Assembly (NCBI RefSeq): GCF_020520425.1
Contig: NC_079492.1
Location: 143,375,861 to 143,439,860, forward strand
DNA length: 64,000 bases
Direction of reading: 5' to 3'
Origin: Spinacia oleracea
Taxonomy: Eukaryota > Streptophyta > Magnoliopsida > Caryophyllales > Amaranthaceae
Under the pieces are notes generated by a model. It was not told the DNA's origin. It did not search any database and was given only the letters and a program-made list of their open reading frames with translations. A program made the translations under genes and the position numbers. Each line of letters starts with the position of its first letter. The stretch's first letter is position 1. Below are positions 12,109 to 23,848 of the stretch, one piece after another.

Positions 12109-15100
12109 TCAAGATATTGACATCGTCTTCAAGCTAACACCATCATCCAAAGTTGCAACAGAGGTACCACATTTCAGTCCAACAAGATCAGCTTCCTCGT
12201 CAAATGAAAGTTCAAGGCATCGCTCAACAGATTTATGAGCAGCTAAAGTCTCAGCCTTCCCGACATCTTTCCTTCCCATTCCTTTCCTGATAGAATTGCT
12301 TGAACTTTTCCTTCTTATAATAGAAGGCACGTTAAAGCTCATTGCAGAGTTCCTCAATATAGATTCTGGACTGCCACCACTTGTAGTAGGAGTTCTTACA
12401 TGACTTGGCGGTGTAGAAAAATACAATGGACTATTAGTTTTAAAATCGTTGTTCTCTACATAATCGACTCCATATACCTGACCAGATTTTGAAATTCTTA
12501 ATTGAGGAGGCTCATAGCACAGGTTGCTGTAACTTCTTATATCTGCAGAATCTGTAGATGTACCATTAACTTTGTTTTTCTTATTCCCCTGAGTATCCTC
12601 CTCCCTGAAACCAGACATTGCTAAACTCAGGAAGGACTTGTCTAAATCAACAGGAACACCACCATTGCGAGGCCTTTTGGGAGAATCAACTGATAACATA
12701 GTTACAGGTATAGCCTTATACTTTGTCATTGTCGAAAGATTCAAACAGGTACCCGTAGTAGCTGTACCAAGAGTGGCATCATTTTCACCAAACAACATCC
12801 TGGTTGACCGATAAGCTTTTCCAGTAGTATTTCCAAGGGCTAATTCGGTAGAGCAAGTTTCAATACCATAGAGTGAGGCTGTGCCACTTTCTTCATAGAA
12901 ACTTGCAGCTGCTTGGACTCTGAAGAGATCTAACTTTCTCTCAAAACAGTTCATTTCAAATGTAGCCTTTTTTACACTTTGGGTATAACTATGAAGCGAT
13001 GCTGCATCCAACTTCTTTTTTAAAGAGCTATTCCAGTGGTTTTTTATGGCATTGTCTGTCCTGCATGATCCCGATACTAAGAAGTCAAAAACATATTTAT
13101 AGCGGAAATTTGACTACTACAGAACACTTTGCGGAAATTTGCAAAGAATGCCAGTTTTTATTCAAATACCTTCCTGGAAGATATTTTGCTAACTCTGCCC
13201 ACTTATTTCCATATATCTGATGATAATAGGTGAGAAGTGATTCTTCCTCCTTTGTCCATGCATCTTTCTTTATTGAAGGGTCAAGATGGTTGTGCCACCT
13301 GCATGAGTACCAAAATTTAGATGAAAACTAACAATGGCAATAAAATAATCAATTGCCTTATTTTCTTATTTATTTTTCCTGGATTGACTTTTTTTGTCTC
13401 ACAAAAAAATTCCAAACAGGAAGAACAAAAATAGCCAGAGGGGATATCTCGAAGAGAACAGAACTAGAGAAACAAAGACAACATACAGAGACAATAGCTA
13501 CTGGAATTACTTGCATTTTGAATGGAATAAGAAAGAATATTTCATGCCTTTCATATCAGCAAATGCATGGATTTCCATGTACAAGTTAACCTTTACCAAA
13601 AGTGTCATAAACACAATTTTCTTCCTATAACAACATTTAGCATTTGCAGTGAGAGTCATTAAGCAGCCCAATCTGTTTCCTTTTTTGACCACCCAAACAT
13701 TTTATCCCAAACAAGCTATTTCAAAATGCACAAAGACTTCAATAAACAGGAATTTGACATCTAGCTAACGTCTATAGCTGACTACCTATACTAATACTTC
13801 GTAGAACTTGCAGAAGGCATTGACACTTGACACTTGACAGGAAATCATCAAATTTCAGCATATCCTTCCACGGAAAATTAATACACTTTTTTATTATCAG
13901 GATCAGGGACATAATGCATGAGCCAAGAAAGCCTTATAAGTCTTGTTACCTCTCCCGACATTGCTTCCCTATTCGACCAGGCAAACACTTTGCAATGACA
14001 GACCAGCTCCTGCAACCATTTTTCTGAACCATCTCAGTTATGCAATCATCCTCCTGAAAGAGATGATATTAGTGAATCAAGCACATTATAAACAGGCATC
14101 ACCACATCATCAACATCAACCAGAACAATATCTAGCCACAGTAACAAAAAAAAGTTCCACAGAGAAAGGGATAAAATTGTTAAACTCACCTCCTTTGTCC
14201 AGGGTCCTTTAACCAGTTCAGGATTAAGAACTTTTTGCCACCGATGTAGGCATTGCACATCTGTCCTTCCCGAAAAATGCTCAGCTGTGGGGAAAAAAAT
14301 TACAAAAAATCAGCTTCTCAACATGCACAAGAATTCCATAGTTCAAATTCACCCCATTACAGATTTACTTCACATATTTTACTTAATCAGGCATTTGTTC
14401 TTTTCACAATTGATTAGAGAAGTTCAATCTGGATTGCGACCAAGCCTTATAAATTTCAGCACAACAAAATGGCGAATACAATAAGTTCAATTTAGACCAA
14501 ATCCTTAAAAAAAAAGTAGTAAAAATAACAAATGAAACTAAAAAGTTTTGCACTTACCTATTCTTTTCCAGTTCTTAGCATTGTATTTCTTTACAGCAGC
14601 TGTGAGAAGATCGTCCTGTTTTCAAGATCAGCAAGCCAATATAAGGTAAAACACATTGGTTTGAATCTAATCATAATTTACACCATTGCACATCTGAACA
14701 AACACATAACAATTCCGTAAAAGGAAAAACTACAAGACTACAAGCTAGTGTAAAATCTAAAGCAATATAATCAAAACAAAGTGGAGAATCAAACAACTAT
14801 CACTCACCTCTTCCTCTGTCCACCCGCCCTTAGTTGAACGTCTTGTCGGACCACTTGTCCTCCTAATCAACAAAAACACAACTCAATACTCAACAACAAC
14901 ATTGGGTTAACTTCTTCCTATCATTTGTATGGTCATTTCAATACTAATTAACAGAAATAAAATGTGTATACCCAAGTTACACACATAAATCAAACTCTTA
15001 TGCGAACGCCCAACACACACAAAATACAAAGACAAAGAATATCATTATCGGATATGGAAAATGTAGAATAAGTAAATCAACTAGAATACGAATATCTTAA

Positions 15101-15256
15101 ATTTTGATAAAAGAAGAATACACACCCGTGCAAAGGATTAGATCTCGGGGTAGCATTATCGCAACTGCTATTCGATATTGACGAACTCGAAGCAATTGTA
15201 ACACCATCAGGAGACCTTAAGTTCCACTCCTCATCCTCATTCTTCACCTCAATCAT
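12109..15256 (-). CDS. MYB3R: R1R2R3-MYB transcription factor (MYB3R type)
   Basis: A nuclear DNA-binding protein of the class that controls G2/M genes through MSA elements (AACGG). Coding exons: 15256-15126, 14862-14808, 14615-14558, 14284-14190, 14053-13950, 13298-13170 and 13060-12109. All borders fit GT/AG and phase, giving 1524 nt and 507 aa. Three MYB repeats are seen: R1 about 57-107 (GGWTEEED...NWKRIAEHF...CLHRWQ), R2 about 109-159 (GPWTKEEDD...SWSVIAKCLPGRIGKQC) and R3 about 161-208 (AWTKEEES...[21 protein letters not shown]). The tail has the MYB3R block SPESILRNSAMSFN and RRKSS. The start MIEVKNEDEEW was chosen because it opens a typical acidic N-terminus; no upstream ATG in frame was seen. 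Activator or repressor type is unresolved. Confidence 0.92.
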
Positions 15257-15830
15257 CTTCACAATCCCCAAAACAATTATTATCACTACTACTTCGTATT
15301 ATTAATCAAAATCATACAAAAGTAACAAAATTCGCAGTCAAAACCCAAAAATCAGCACAAAATCGGAAGAACGCGACGAACTTATACATAATTCGAATTA
15401 ATATGCTTCACTGAAATCGCCATAAACACAAACTCTGTTTCTTCAGCAGTAATCAATGAAAAATTCAATCGAATTACAGTAAATGCAAATTAAAAAAGCA
15501 ACGTTTAGATTGAATTTAATAACTCAAACCTCATTAAATATAAAGTTCCTCGAAAACCGACAGAAATTTCATCCGTTACCAGTGGACAAAATTATGAAAA
15601 TTTCCATAAATATGCTAAAAAATATTCCAGAAATCTCAGTCAAATTTGGAAGGAACTAACCTCAAAATTCTGAGAATCTTTAACCGCTAAAAGAAGATCA
15701 AATTAGGGGGAAAAAATTGATTCTTTTGGATATTTTTTGGAATTAGGGTTTTAGTTTTGAAGTAGCGGGAAAATATACGAGGTAGAGAAAGAGGAGAGAG
15801 AAAGAGAAAGAGTAACGGGAAGTGGTAAAA
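15257..15830 (-). promoter_or_regulatory. MYB3R leader and proximal promoter
   Basis: The leader probably contains an intron: a GGTTAG-like donor on the sense strand lies near 15660 and a pyrimidine-rich stretch follows. A purine-rich run (AGAGAAAGAG) lies at about 15780-15812. Next to it is AACGG, the core of the MSA element bound by MYB3R proteins, so autoregulation is conceivable. That last point is inference from a five-base match. Confidence 0.35.
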
Positions 15831-16519
15831 TGAGGAAGTTCAATTTAGTTGTCCTTATAAATGCTTTGCCTTCTTTTTAAATTATTTTTTAAATTATTCT
15901 TTAACATACGGAACTACGGAAGTCTTTGTTCTCTAGAAGAAGCTTACGTTAGAAGTTACTGCCCCATATTAACTATTTTTTGTAACGTATAGTCGTACAG
16001 TAAATGTGTCCACTCAAATTATCAATGTGGCATTGTGGCGGTGCTTTTTTACCTCTTTCAGGGAGAGTTTGGCAATGTGGGATCATGCTCGATTTTTATG
16101 ATAGAGGCATCATTTAATTCATTTTGATTTTTTTTGTACTTGGTATAAATTAAGTGAAATTTGAAAGAATTGAAATAAGTGTTAAATATGCATTAACCAA
16201 AATTAGAGTTGTTCATCGAATCATCGGTCCATACTCGAACTGTGTTTAGGACTAAAATTTTGATAACCTAAGATATGGAGACGGAATCGGACCAGTTGTC
16301 ACAGTTTAAGGATTAAGGAGGACCAAACCTTATTTCTAAATTTTGATAACAAAACCAAGTTCGGTGTCAATGTATAAAGGAGGACCAAACCTATTTCAAA
16401 GCATAAAAGATTAAAAGGAACCACGTTATGTCACCTTATTAAGTTCAGCATAATACGGTGAAGATAACAAGTTACTCGACATAGTATTTATATGTTTACG
16501 CAAAGTAGACTTTGTCAAA

Positions 16520-16790
16520 TAGCAGGTTAGGCCGAGTTCGGGTTAGGGTGTACCAAGAATTGTCATCCCAACACGTTGTCCCAGGTCAATTGTTTGCCCA
16601 AAATCCGCTAAAAAAACGGCAATTTTTTTACCATTTTTAGGTCAGGCCAATTTTATAGTTGAAAATATGTGATGTGGCCCTTCAAAAACCGCCCAAAATT
16701 TTTAAATCTGTGGGCCCAAAAACTGGGCTAAAATTTTCTGCCTAAAGCCTGTCATTTTTCAGGCTGGCCTATCTTTAATCAGGTGTAATA
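16520..16790. repeat. Dispersed GC-rich repeat, diverged copy
   Basis: It has the same order of motifs as the 9257-9555 copy: GCCCAAAATCCGCTA, then ATAGTTGAAAA, CCCTTCAAAAACCGCCC, CAAAAACTGGGC and TTAATCAGGTGTAATA at the end. It is more degraded than the intronic copies. Confidence 0.6.
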
Positions 16791-16982
16791 CGGAGTATTA
16801 TTAAAAACCAATTTTCCAATAAGATCATGCATGATTTACCCAATTTTCTAATTAGATTTTGGATGATAGGGATTTACAACAATGCATGGACCTATTCAGC
16901 CATTGGCCCATTGGACCATCCGTTCCGAATTACGGAGTACATGCAACTATGCAACACTTTCTTTGTATAACCATACTATCAC

Positions 16983-17189
16983 TCCCTCCATAAGTTCTCA
17001 TTAGCCTATAAAAAATAATATAGTCATATACTCATGTTGGGTCTTTTTAAATTCGTTTCAATGTATATTTTCGGAATATCAACTTCTTATAATTTACGCA
17101 TATATAAATAATTAGAGGTATTTACGTTTTAAGTCGTGTCTTGGAGACCTGGAAAGTCAAATGGGGCAATCTTTTAGGTACAGAGGGAG
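16983..17189. mobile_element. Decayed Stowaway-like MITE
   Basis: CTCCCTCCATAAG at the left and TACAGAGGGAG at the right form short inverted ends, with TA at the right border. The inner arms no longer pair well, so this is an old copy. Confidence 0.5.
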
Positions 17190-17222
17190 TATATGCTATT
17201 TGAATATTGCTTTTATTGCAAG

Positions 17223-17290
17223 TTTCCATAAAAGGCGACCCACTATTTTTGCAACATTTCCATAAAAGACGACCCACTATTTTTATTGCA
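17223..17290. repeat. Short tandem duplication (~34 bp)
   Basis: The phrase TTTCCATAAAAGGCGACCC is repeated after about 34 bp with one change (AAGACGACCC), and both copies end in ACTATTTTT. Confidence 0.8.
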
Positions 17291-17770
17291 AATTCGTCAA
17301 AATACTTTTATACGAAATATGTTTAATTTTGTGAAAAATGACTTATTATTTTTTTTCGCTCTGACAACTTCTTACCTTAAAAATAAATACCTCGTATTTC
17401 TTTGCGAGAAACAATCTTAGTTCACTTTCAGGAGTTGACCGACCCTTTAAGACATTTTATCATTATAACCAACGTCCAACGAGGCCATAATCTAATATAA
17501 AAAATTAAAAGTATGTGTACGATAAGTCACAAGTTTGAATCAATCAACCACTTCGGTTCACATTAATTCAGTCCAAAACATATTAGAGATTAACTGTATG
17601 AATAATGAAGATCGGTAAAAGTCCAGTCAATACTGCTTGCCAGGCACTTCAAGTCAAAATAAGTATGCTGAAATCATTCATTTGTGACTCCACAAACAGA
17701 CGTTCGGGAGAATCAGCTTTCAAGGTGTCCTTTTCGATAAATGTCATGTTTAAACTTTGCTCTTCAGTTA

Positions 17771-17882
17771 GGGGAATTGATAAATCCAAGGAAAATTTTG
17801 CTTCTTCCAAGGAAATCCACATTTTTTTAAAGGTGATTTCCTTGGAAGAAGTGAAATTCTTCCTTGGATTTATCATTTCCCT
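17771..17882. other. Strong foldback hairpin, ~50-bp arms
   Basis: The left arm (17771-17820, GATAAATCCAAGGAA...CTTCTTCCAAGGAAATC) is nearly the reverse complement of the right arm (17831-17882, GATTTCCTTGGAAGAAG...TTCCTTGGATTTATC). The loop is about 10 bp. It could be a MITE remnant or the source of a small-RNA precursor. There is no sign of protein coding. Confidence 0.8.
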
Positions 17883-18076
17883 TCAGTTAGTGTTTATACT
17901 AATTAAGTATTACGGAGTAAATATTTATTTAATTAGTTAATAAAAAGTTTTCTAAAATAGCAGCTATTATAAGGTAGTTAGTCCATCACCGTATAAGTTT
18001 ACACTTGAGCTGTTGGGGATCAAGTGCTCGGCCTTGTGACTTCCCCACAAGGGAGAAATGAGCTGGCCCATGAAAT

Positions 18077-18486
18077 ATCACACGTGACTGAATTAAAAAG
18101 GGACCTCATACGTGTGGGGTAGTATTAAAGCCAGCATTCACAAATAACACATGCGACTGTCGCATATAGATAAAAGATGACAGATTTAATCACTTAATAA
18201 GGCTAATGAGCTACTCCCGTTATTGCCATATATTTTTAAGGTGAAACCTCTTTCAATTTTCTTAAAATGACTATCTGTCTCTTGATGACGGGAGTGGTTT
18301 AGACTTTTTTTTTTTTTTTTGGTGAAAATGAGTTACTTGATTACTTAAATATTAGAGTGCACATACATAATAAGTATAGTTGTATTTAACAAACAGGTTC
18401 ACCTACTAGGCAATTTAGTAATTAGGTCTCCACTATATATCAAAAACATTTGTGACTTTTCTTCCCCTCTTTTGCCTATTTATAAA
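18077..18486 (+). promoter_or_regulatory. Promoter of the osmotin-like gene: G-box, ABRE-like site, TATA box
   Basis: A palindromic G-box CACGTG is at 18081-18086 and an ACGTGT element at 18110-18115. A TATA box (TATTTATAAA) at 18477-18486 lies 57 bp before the start codon. G-box/ABRE elements are known to drive ABA and stress expression of osmotin-type genes; here this is inferred from sequence only. Confidence 0.55.
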
Positions 18487-18542
18487 CCAAAACAATCTCA
18501 AATCTTAAACACCCAATCCAAACACTTTACTCTTCCACCAAA

Positions 18543-19223
18543 ATGAGTACCTTAAAAGCCCTCTCCATTTTCAGCCTCCTCCTAGTCTTCACCTCCCTAA
18601 TCGCCACCCTCACCCATGCAGCCACCTTTACAGTAACAAACAGATGCAGTTACACAATTTGGGCCGGCGCTGTACCCGGTGGTGGAAAACAACTGAACTC
18701 CGGTGACACATGGGTTGTCACCGCTAACCCGGGCCAAACCGGTGGCCGCATTTGGCCCCGTACCGGGTGTACACAAACCGGGCCTGACGGGCTCAGGTGC
18801 ATCACAGGTGACTGTGGTGGGAAAATCCAGTGTACAAGTTATGGGCAACCACCTAACACTTTAGCTGAATACGGCTTAAGACAGTTCAACAACTTAGACT
18901 TCTATGATATCTCATTAGTTGATGGGTTTAATGTCCCTATGAGTTTCTTACCCGTGAGCGGGTGCGGTAGAGGTCCGTCTTGTACGGTGGATCTTATCGG
19001 TCAGTGCCCGAATCAGCTTAAGGCTGCGGGCGGGTGTAACAACCCGTGTACCGTATTTAAAACGGATAATTACTGTTGTAATTCCGGGAGTTGTGGCCCG
19101 ACTGATTTTTCTAGGTATTTTAAGGGTAAATGTCCAGATGCTTATAGTTATCCTAAGGATGATGCAAGTAGTACTTTTACTTGTCCTTCTGGTACTAATT
19201 ATAGGGTTACATTTTGTCCTTGA
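18543..19223 (+). CDS. Thaumatin-like protein, osmotin/PR-5 type (16 Cys)
   Basis: A secreted PR-5 protein of a family that permeabilises fungal membranes or binds glucans. It is a single exon of 226 aa. Residues 1-26 form a signal peptide ending in THA. The mature protein has all 16 cysteines of large TLPs, including the NYCCNSGSC loop. The acidic-cleft residues of the REDDD set are visible: Arg in GGRIWPR, Glu in LAEYG, both Asp in YDISLVDGF, and Asp in CPDAYSY. There is no C-terminal vacuolar extension beyond TFCP, so export to the apoplast is likely. It stands alone on the plus strand, about 4 kb from the minus-strand TLP pair, and is clearly different from them ([10 protein letters not shown] versus [11 protein letters not shown]). 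No damage is seen. Confidence 0.95.
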   Translation: MSTLKALSIFSLLLVFTSLIATLTHAATFTVTNRCSYTIWAGAVPGGGKQLNSGDTWVVTANPGQTGGRIWPRTGCTQTGPDGLRCITGDCGGKIQCTSYGQPPNTLAEYGLRQFNNLDFYDISLVDGFNVPMSFLPVSGCGRGPSCTVDLIGQCPNQLKAAGGCNNPCTVFKTDNYCCNSGSCGPTDFSRYFKGKCPDAYSYPKDDASSTFTCPSGTNYRVTFCP

Positions 19224-19252
19224 TTTTAAATTTAAGGGCTACCTATGTTATC

Positions 19253-19258
19253 AATAAA
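19253..19258 (+). terminator. Poly(A) signal of the osmotin-like gene
   Basis: AATAAA lies 30 bp after the stop codon, the usual position for a plant near-upstream element. A short hairpin with stem CCGCCTA/TAGGCGG follows at about 19363-19382; its role is unknown. Confidence 0.55.
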
Positions 19259-20430
19259 TGGAAATTTATCCTAATGTAATAGTATAATCTTTTTTAAAGT
19301 GAGTAATTCGCAAGGATTATATTTCTTAATTATATAATTGATTGAGTATCATACGTACTGCTACCGCCTATTTGGTAGGCGGCAATAATTAAATGGTGTT
19401 GAGCGAGTTGTAAGTGGAATTATTTGGTCATGTAAAATTGTAAGAAAGCCCATATATTTATACCGTTTTTTAACAGAAGGTAAAAAGCACATAATACGTA
19501 CCTATGTCTATGAGAAAGATAATTCAAGCGAAGATCAAATCTGATTTTCTTCATTAATATCCGTATTGGTGGAAATGAAAATTTATGGAGAAAACTCTAA
19601 CTTCATTTTCAAAAGCAATAATAATAATAATATCTCAATACAAATAAAATGTCTCATCATTGAAGATATGGCACATATTTTTTGTCATAGACTCACATAA
19701 TGATATGATACATACCTCGTTGAATTTATACTCGTTCGAATTGTCGCGTTATGGCGCGACGTCCCCTTCTAGTGTCAACTGTCAAGCTCATACTCCGTAT
19801 ATTTTTCTTTTAGCGCGGGCATATTAATTACGAAGTATTACGATAAATCAAACCAATTTTCGTTAAGTAGTCATACTTTGGGGAAACTAATGACGTAGGA
19901 AGAAATGTTGCTCGATTCGACAAAAAAGTAAATTGTTGAAAACTGCTGAAATGATTTCTACTAGTCGGGCCTTCGATGTCTGAATGCTTAAAGGAATATA
20001 TTTTTGGAAAGGAAACAAGTCGATGAGTGCAACTCATGGCTCCAAGTTCATTAAAGGATCGAAAACAACATTGTAAGAATTTTCGAGTTTCTTTTTATTT
20101 AATTTTCATATTAGGATTTTGTGTTAACTATTTGAACATTTTTGAGTCGTCATTAGAAATCTACTATTCTTTTGTTAATAATATTATGAGATTTTATCTC
20201 TTTTCGATAGATTTCGGAGTTTTGACAAATTTATCGTTGTAAATCAGTTTGCTCTAGGATTAGCATTCGCTTTTCTTTTGATAATTCCGACTGCGCCAAC
20301 TAACCAATACAAACAACCAAGGTCTCGTTATATGTTTAAGCTTATTGATTTTGTTGGATGTACTTTTAATTCTTTAATTTAATCATCATTTTTGGTTAAG
20401 CTTATTAATTTTGTTGGGTGTACTTTCAAT

Positions 20431-20588
20431 CAGGGGCGGTTCTTCCTTATAGAGGGGGTGGGTCTGGGCCCCTGGCCGAATCATTTTGGTTTCGGCCTCC
20501 TAAATTTTGAATATAATCGTGTCTATTCTATATTACATTGCTTAATTTTTTTTTACAGCCCTTAAAAAAGGTTTAAGATCCGCCAATG
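20431..20588. mobile_element. Small non-autonomous hAT element
   Basis: It begins CAGGGGCGGTTCTT and ends AAGATCCGCCAATG, imperfect inverted repeats of ~14 bp. Both sides carry the same 8-bp target duplication CTTTCAAT (20423-20430 and 20589-20596). An 8-bp duplication with short CA..TG ends is the hAT signature. It is 158 bp with no coding capacity. Confidence 0.88.
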
Positions 20589-21177
20589 CTTTCAATTCTT
20601 TAATTTAATCATCATTTTTTGTTTACACTCCTATTTTACATTAGCACAGGGGCTCTAAAATAGTAAAATATGTTAAAGACACTAACGGCAATAGTATTGT
20701 ACCGCAATTCTTCACCAATTCTTAAATGGACTTGGTTCACACTAATTTATTGTGGACCATGCCTAAATTTTTTAACAACTTGTACTTAATTTATTTTGAC
20801 ATGTATATTAGGATTATTATAAAAAAAAATATCAAATTTGTGTCATTGGTACATGTTATGTATGAATAATGCGATTTTAAGTCACTATTCACTTTTAAAA
20901 ATATAGGGTTTAAAAAAAAAAGGTCATTATATCAAACAAATTTGTGATGTAATTTATTATAGGCATTATATGAACGATAAACGTCACTATATATATAAAA
21001 AATGTGTATAGAAAATTATTAATTTTGGGTCTACAACTTTACAGTTCACACTAATATTATTATGTAACAGGTGTACACATAAATAATCTCAATTCTCAAT
21101 TTGAGTAATGTGTCACGCTGTCGCGTATGACCTATGGACCATGACACAATGGTGGTAAGAGATAACGTCATCATACA

Positions 21178-21345
21178 TATAGACGAGATATCATAGTATT
21201 AGCTACGTTGAAATTTCAAAACCTCAATCATGTGATTCATATCAAATTGCTGAATTGACGATGCATTAATTATTTAGAATATGGCATATTCCATTACGAA
21301 AATATCTTATACATTGAACATGTACATGGGTTTGCAATCCATTTT
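21178..21345. repeat. Downstream half of the TLP segmental duplication (copy 1)
   Basis: Phrases such as TATAGACGAGATA, TACGTTGAAA, TTTAGAATATGGCATATTC and ACGAAAATATCTTATA recur in the same order at 28045-28182. Both copies lie 1.4-1.9 kb downstream of a 14-Cys TLP gene, so the duplicated unit included the gene and its 3' flank. Copy 1 is longer by small insertions. Confidence 0.8.
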
Positions 21346-21520
21346 TATTTGTATTTTTTTATAGTATCCTTGAATAATGGATACGAGAAAGATTTCATCC
21401 CCAATTATGCATCGTTATGGATTACATGATCACTAGTACGAGTACTTAATAACGTAGAACGTCGGTACATGAATTACATAGTTATTAATGTATTCACATA
21501 TATCGCTGGATATTTTCGTG

Positions 21521-21715
21521 TGTAAGTCTTAGCCCAGTGGTAAAGGTTTGACCTCGTAACCCCTTCAGGTCATGACTCTTTGGAGGTGAAAATTTCTCTT
21601 ATGATCTCCCCGGGCCACTTTCAATGAGTCTGGCCTGTAAAGTTGTCTGAAAATATATGTGTCAGGTACCAGTTCTGCAGTTTATTAGGATCTTTTTTAC
21701 CTTATAAAAAAACTA
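21521..21715 (+). mobile_element. tRNA-type SINE
   Basis: It contains TAGCCCAGTGG (21530-21540), a perfect match to the RNA polymerase III A box, and a weak B-box-like AGGTCATGACTC about 35 bp later. A related sequence at 51285-51440 shares GGTAAAGGTTT and AAGGTCATGACTC. The tail end is not sharply defined. Confidence 0.6.
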
Positions 21716-22329
21716 GATATTTCGTATGATTTGGATGGATTTTTAGATAAAATATGTACTTGTTATATTGAAGAGTCCTTCAATTTGGAGCCTACTAAGT
21801 AATCACACAACAAATTCAAGTCAATAATGCGGGCCGGCCTCTTCAAGTCTTGGCAACTGTATTAAGTCATTGGTCGAGTACCATATATTTCAAGATTTTC
21901 AACAACATACGTGTAATAGATAAGAGGGCAAATTGGTGTGACAAAAGTCACAAAAGATATATAGTAACATAATGTCTAATTAACTTGTTTAATATAATGT
22001 ACAACGATGACGTATTAATTACTACGTAATATACTATGTTAGCTCAAAATAGTTACCAAGTACATACAAAGTCTTTACAATTACGTATGTATTGTAAGAG
22101 TACGTATCAATTAATTATATGTGTATTGCAATTTATTTTAGGCAGGAATGAAGCTGGAAAATGGATGGAACCTCGCATGAGATAACCCGATCCGGGTTAG
22201 CAGTGAGCCGGTGACCGATACCCTTTAAAGTGAAGGTCGCGAGGCCGAGTAAGGGTTCCCAACTCCAATCTCGAAGTGGTAATGTACAATTAGACAAAAC
22301 AAAACTTAGTGTATATTTTTTATTGAGCA

Positions 22330-22466
22330 ACCGGTTGATCTTTAGAGCTAACTCGGATTTGAGGGGAGTTCTGGGCGGATAGATTCCAGTCCCCTCCCAA
22401 TTACTGTTACGGGGGATCGAACACGGGTTTTTCCTACCAAGTTCAGCCACAATCATCACTGTTCAC
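22330..22466 (-). mobile_element. tRNA-type SINE (minus orientation)
   Basis: Read on the minus strand it has GGCTGAACTTGGTAGG followed by a B box GTGTTCGATCCCC, then a body with CCGAGTTAGC. The plus-strand copy at 38335-38500 shares GCTGAACTTGGTAGGGA and GTGTTCGATCCC. Confidence 0.6.
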
Positions 22467-23120
22467 CAACAAAAAATTGGTAAAACATAGTGTATATAAG
22501 TGTGATACGGTTCAATCTTAAAATCAAGAATGGCCACGTATAAGTTTTACGGAGTTCCATCTTTAAACCAATCGGTGGAGTAACTCACTAATTTTATATG
22601 TTAGCCTATCTATATTTTTTCTTTAATGTGAGATAACTAATTTAATACGAGTAGTAATCACATATAGATTATACTCTTAACAGCACGCGTTACTCGTAGA
22701 CATAGAGTTATAAAGAGGTGTACTGGATCAAAAATTAAGAAAAAACAGTATCGATTAAATCTTGCCTTGTCACCTTCTCGCTAACTGTCGTTATTTTGAG
22801 AAATTGAATAGTCAAACTAATCCATCACCCAATTCATCCAATACAAAATTAATTAATTAACTACTCCGTATATATGGAGTAACAAGCAATCAAGACTTGA
22901 TCTAGTCCAACATTTTATTAAAAGAAAAAAAGAAAACTTTTATTATTATTATTAGCTTATCTGAAAACACAGAATGCTAGAGCTGAACAGATGAGAACTC
23001 TAGCTAGCTTATTGCACACATTATTAATCACGTACCATAAATCTGCAGTAAGGTTAATTAATTACCATGGACGTAATTAATCAACTTATAAGTTATAACA
23101 CAATTAGTTACGTTAATCGA

Positions 23121-23789
23121 TCATGGGCAGAAAGTGAGCCTATAATTAGTACCAGGAGGACAAGAAAAAGTACTGGATTGATCATCTTTGGGAAAACTAT
23201 AAGCATCTGGACATCTTTGCTTAAAAAACTTAGAGTCACCATTAGCACCACATGAACCAATATTAGGCGTTGTACATGGACTGTTACACCCGCCCTTCGT
23301 CTTCCAGTTCTGCGGGCATTGTCCGTTAATATCGGCCGTGCAACGAATATCACGACACTTGTTATTTAAGGCACCGACATTGTTAAGGGGAGTGAAGGAG
23401 ATAGGGATGTTGAACCCTTCGATTAGGGAGATGTCGATTGTGTCGGTCGGGTTATTGGGTTGGGATAGAGTGTATTCGAATAGTGTTTTGGGGATTGTAC
23501 CCCAATTACCAGGGTCGCAATCGAGTTTCCCACAACCTCCGGTGTCGCAGTTTCCGTTACCGTTACCGTCGAAGTTGCAACCTGTTCGGCCCCAAATACG
23601 GGCCATTTTGGTGCCTGGAGCTGGGTTGACAACCCAGGTGTTGCCTCTGTTGAGTCGCTGTCCGCTGCCTGGATCGGCGGCGGCCCAGACGGTGTAGGGG
23701 CAGTTGTTGACTACTGTGATTGTGGTTGCATTGGTGAATGTGATGAAGGAAACTAGAAATGTAACGAGGGAAGCATATATAGGGCTCAT
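23121..23789 (-). CDS. Thaumatin-like protein, short-loop 14-Cys form (copy A)
   Basis: A secreted PR-5-type protein, single exon, 222 aa. A signal peptide of about 21 residues ends in TNA. The core matches TLPs ([55 protein letters not shown]). It has 14 cysteines, not 16. The loop between GGCNSPC and GSCG is seven residues shorter than in the 18543 gene and lacks the adjacent Cys-Cys pair. The second Asp of the acidic cleft (LVDGF) is Glu (LIEGF). It has a TATA box and a GCC box, and is paired with the copy at 29474 by segmental duplication. It looks intact. Whether it keeps antifungal activity cannot be read from sequence. Confidence 0.94.
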   Translation of the reverse strand: MSPIYASLVTFLVSFITFTNATTITVVNNCPYTVWAAADPGSGQRLNRGNTWVVNPAPGTKMARIWGRTGCNFDGNGNGNCDTGGCGKLDCDPGNWGTIPKTLFEYTLSQPNNPTDTIDISLIEGFNIPISFTPLNNVGALNNKCRDIRCTADINGQCPQNWKTKGGCNSPCTTPNIGSCGANGDSKFFKQRCPDAYSFPKDDQSSTFSCPPGTNYRLTFCP

Positions 23790-23848
23790 TGTGGTTATGT
23801 GGTATGTAAGGTAGTTTTGGCTGTGTTGAAATGGTGAGATAATGAGGG

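Larger units (their letters stand above)
15831..18076. other. Intergenic spacer with repeats
   Basis: No gene is supported. It contains a GC-rich dispersed repeat (16520-16790), a decayed MITE (16983-17189), a short tandem duplication (17223-17290) and a strong foldback (17771-17882), annotated separately. Confidence 0.6.
19260..23120. other. Intergenic spacer between TLP genes
   Basis: It holds a small hAT element (20431-20588), two SINE-like sequences (21521-21715 and 22330-22466) and the 3' half of a block duplicated downstream of the second minus-strand TLP. No other gene is supported. Confidence 0.6.

Noticed and set aside
17605-17940. 111-codon open frame upstream of the osmotin-like gene
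   Set aside because: It runs through the hairpin at 17771-17882; the protein repeats (SSKEIHIF, FPLEE-like) are products of the inverted arms.
21530-21600. Possible tRNA gene (TAGCCCAGTGG A box)
   Set aside because: No acceptor stem or anticodon arm can be formed, and a diverged relative at 51285 shows it is a SINE family.
23338-23697. Long plus-strand open frame opposite TLP copy A (a similar one lies at 29574-30050)
   Set aside because: It is antisense to conserved thaumatin codons and appears at the same place in both paralogues, because of the shared composition of the sense gene.
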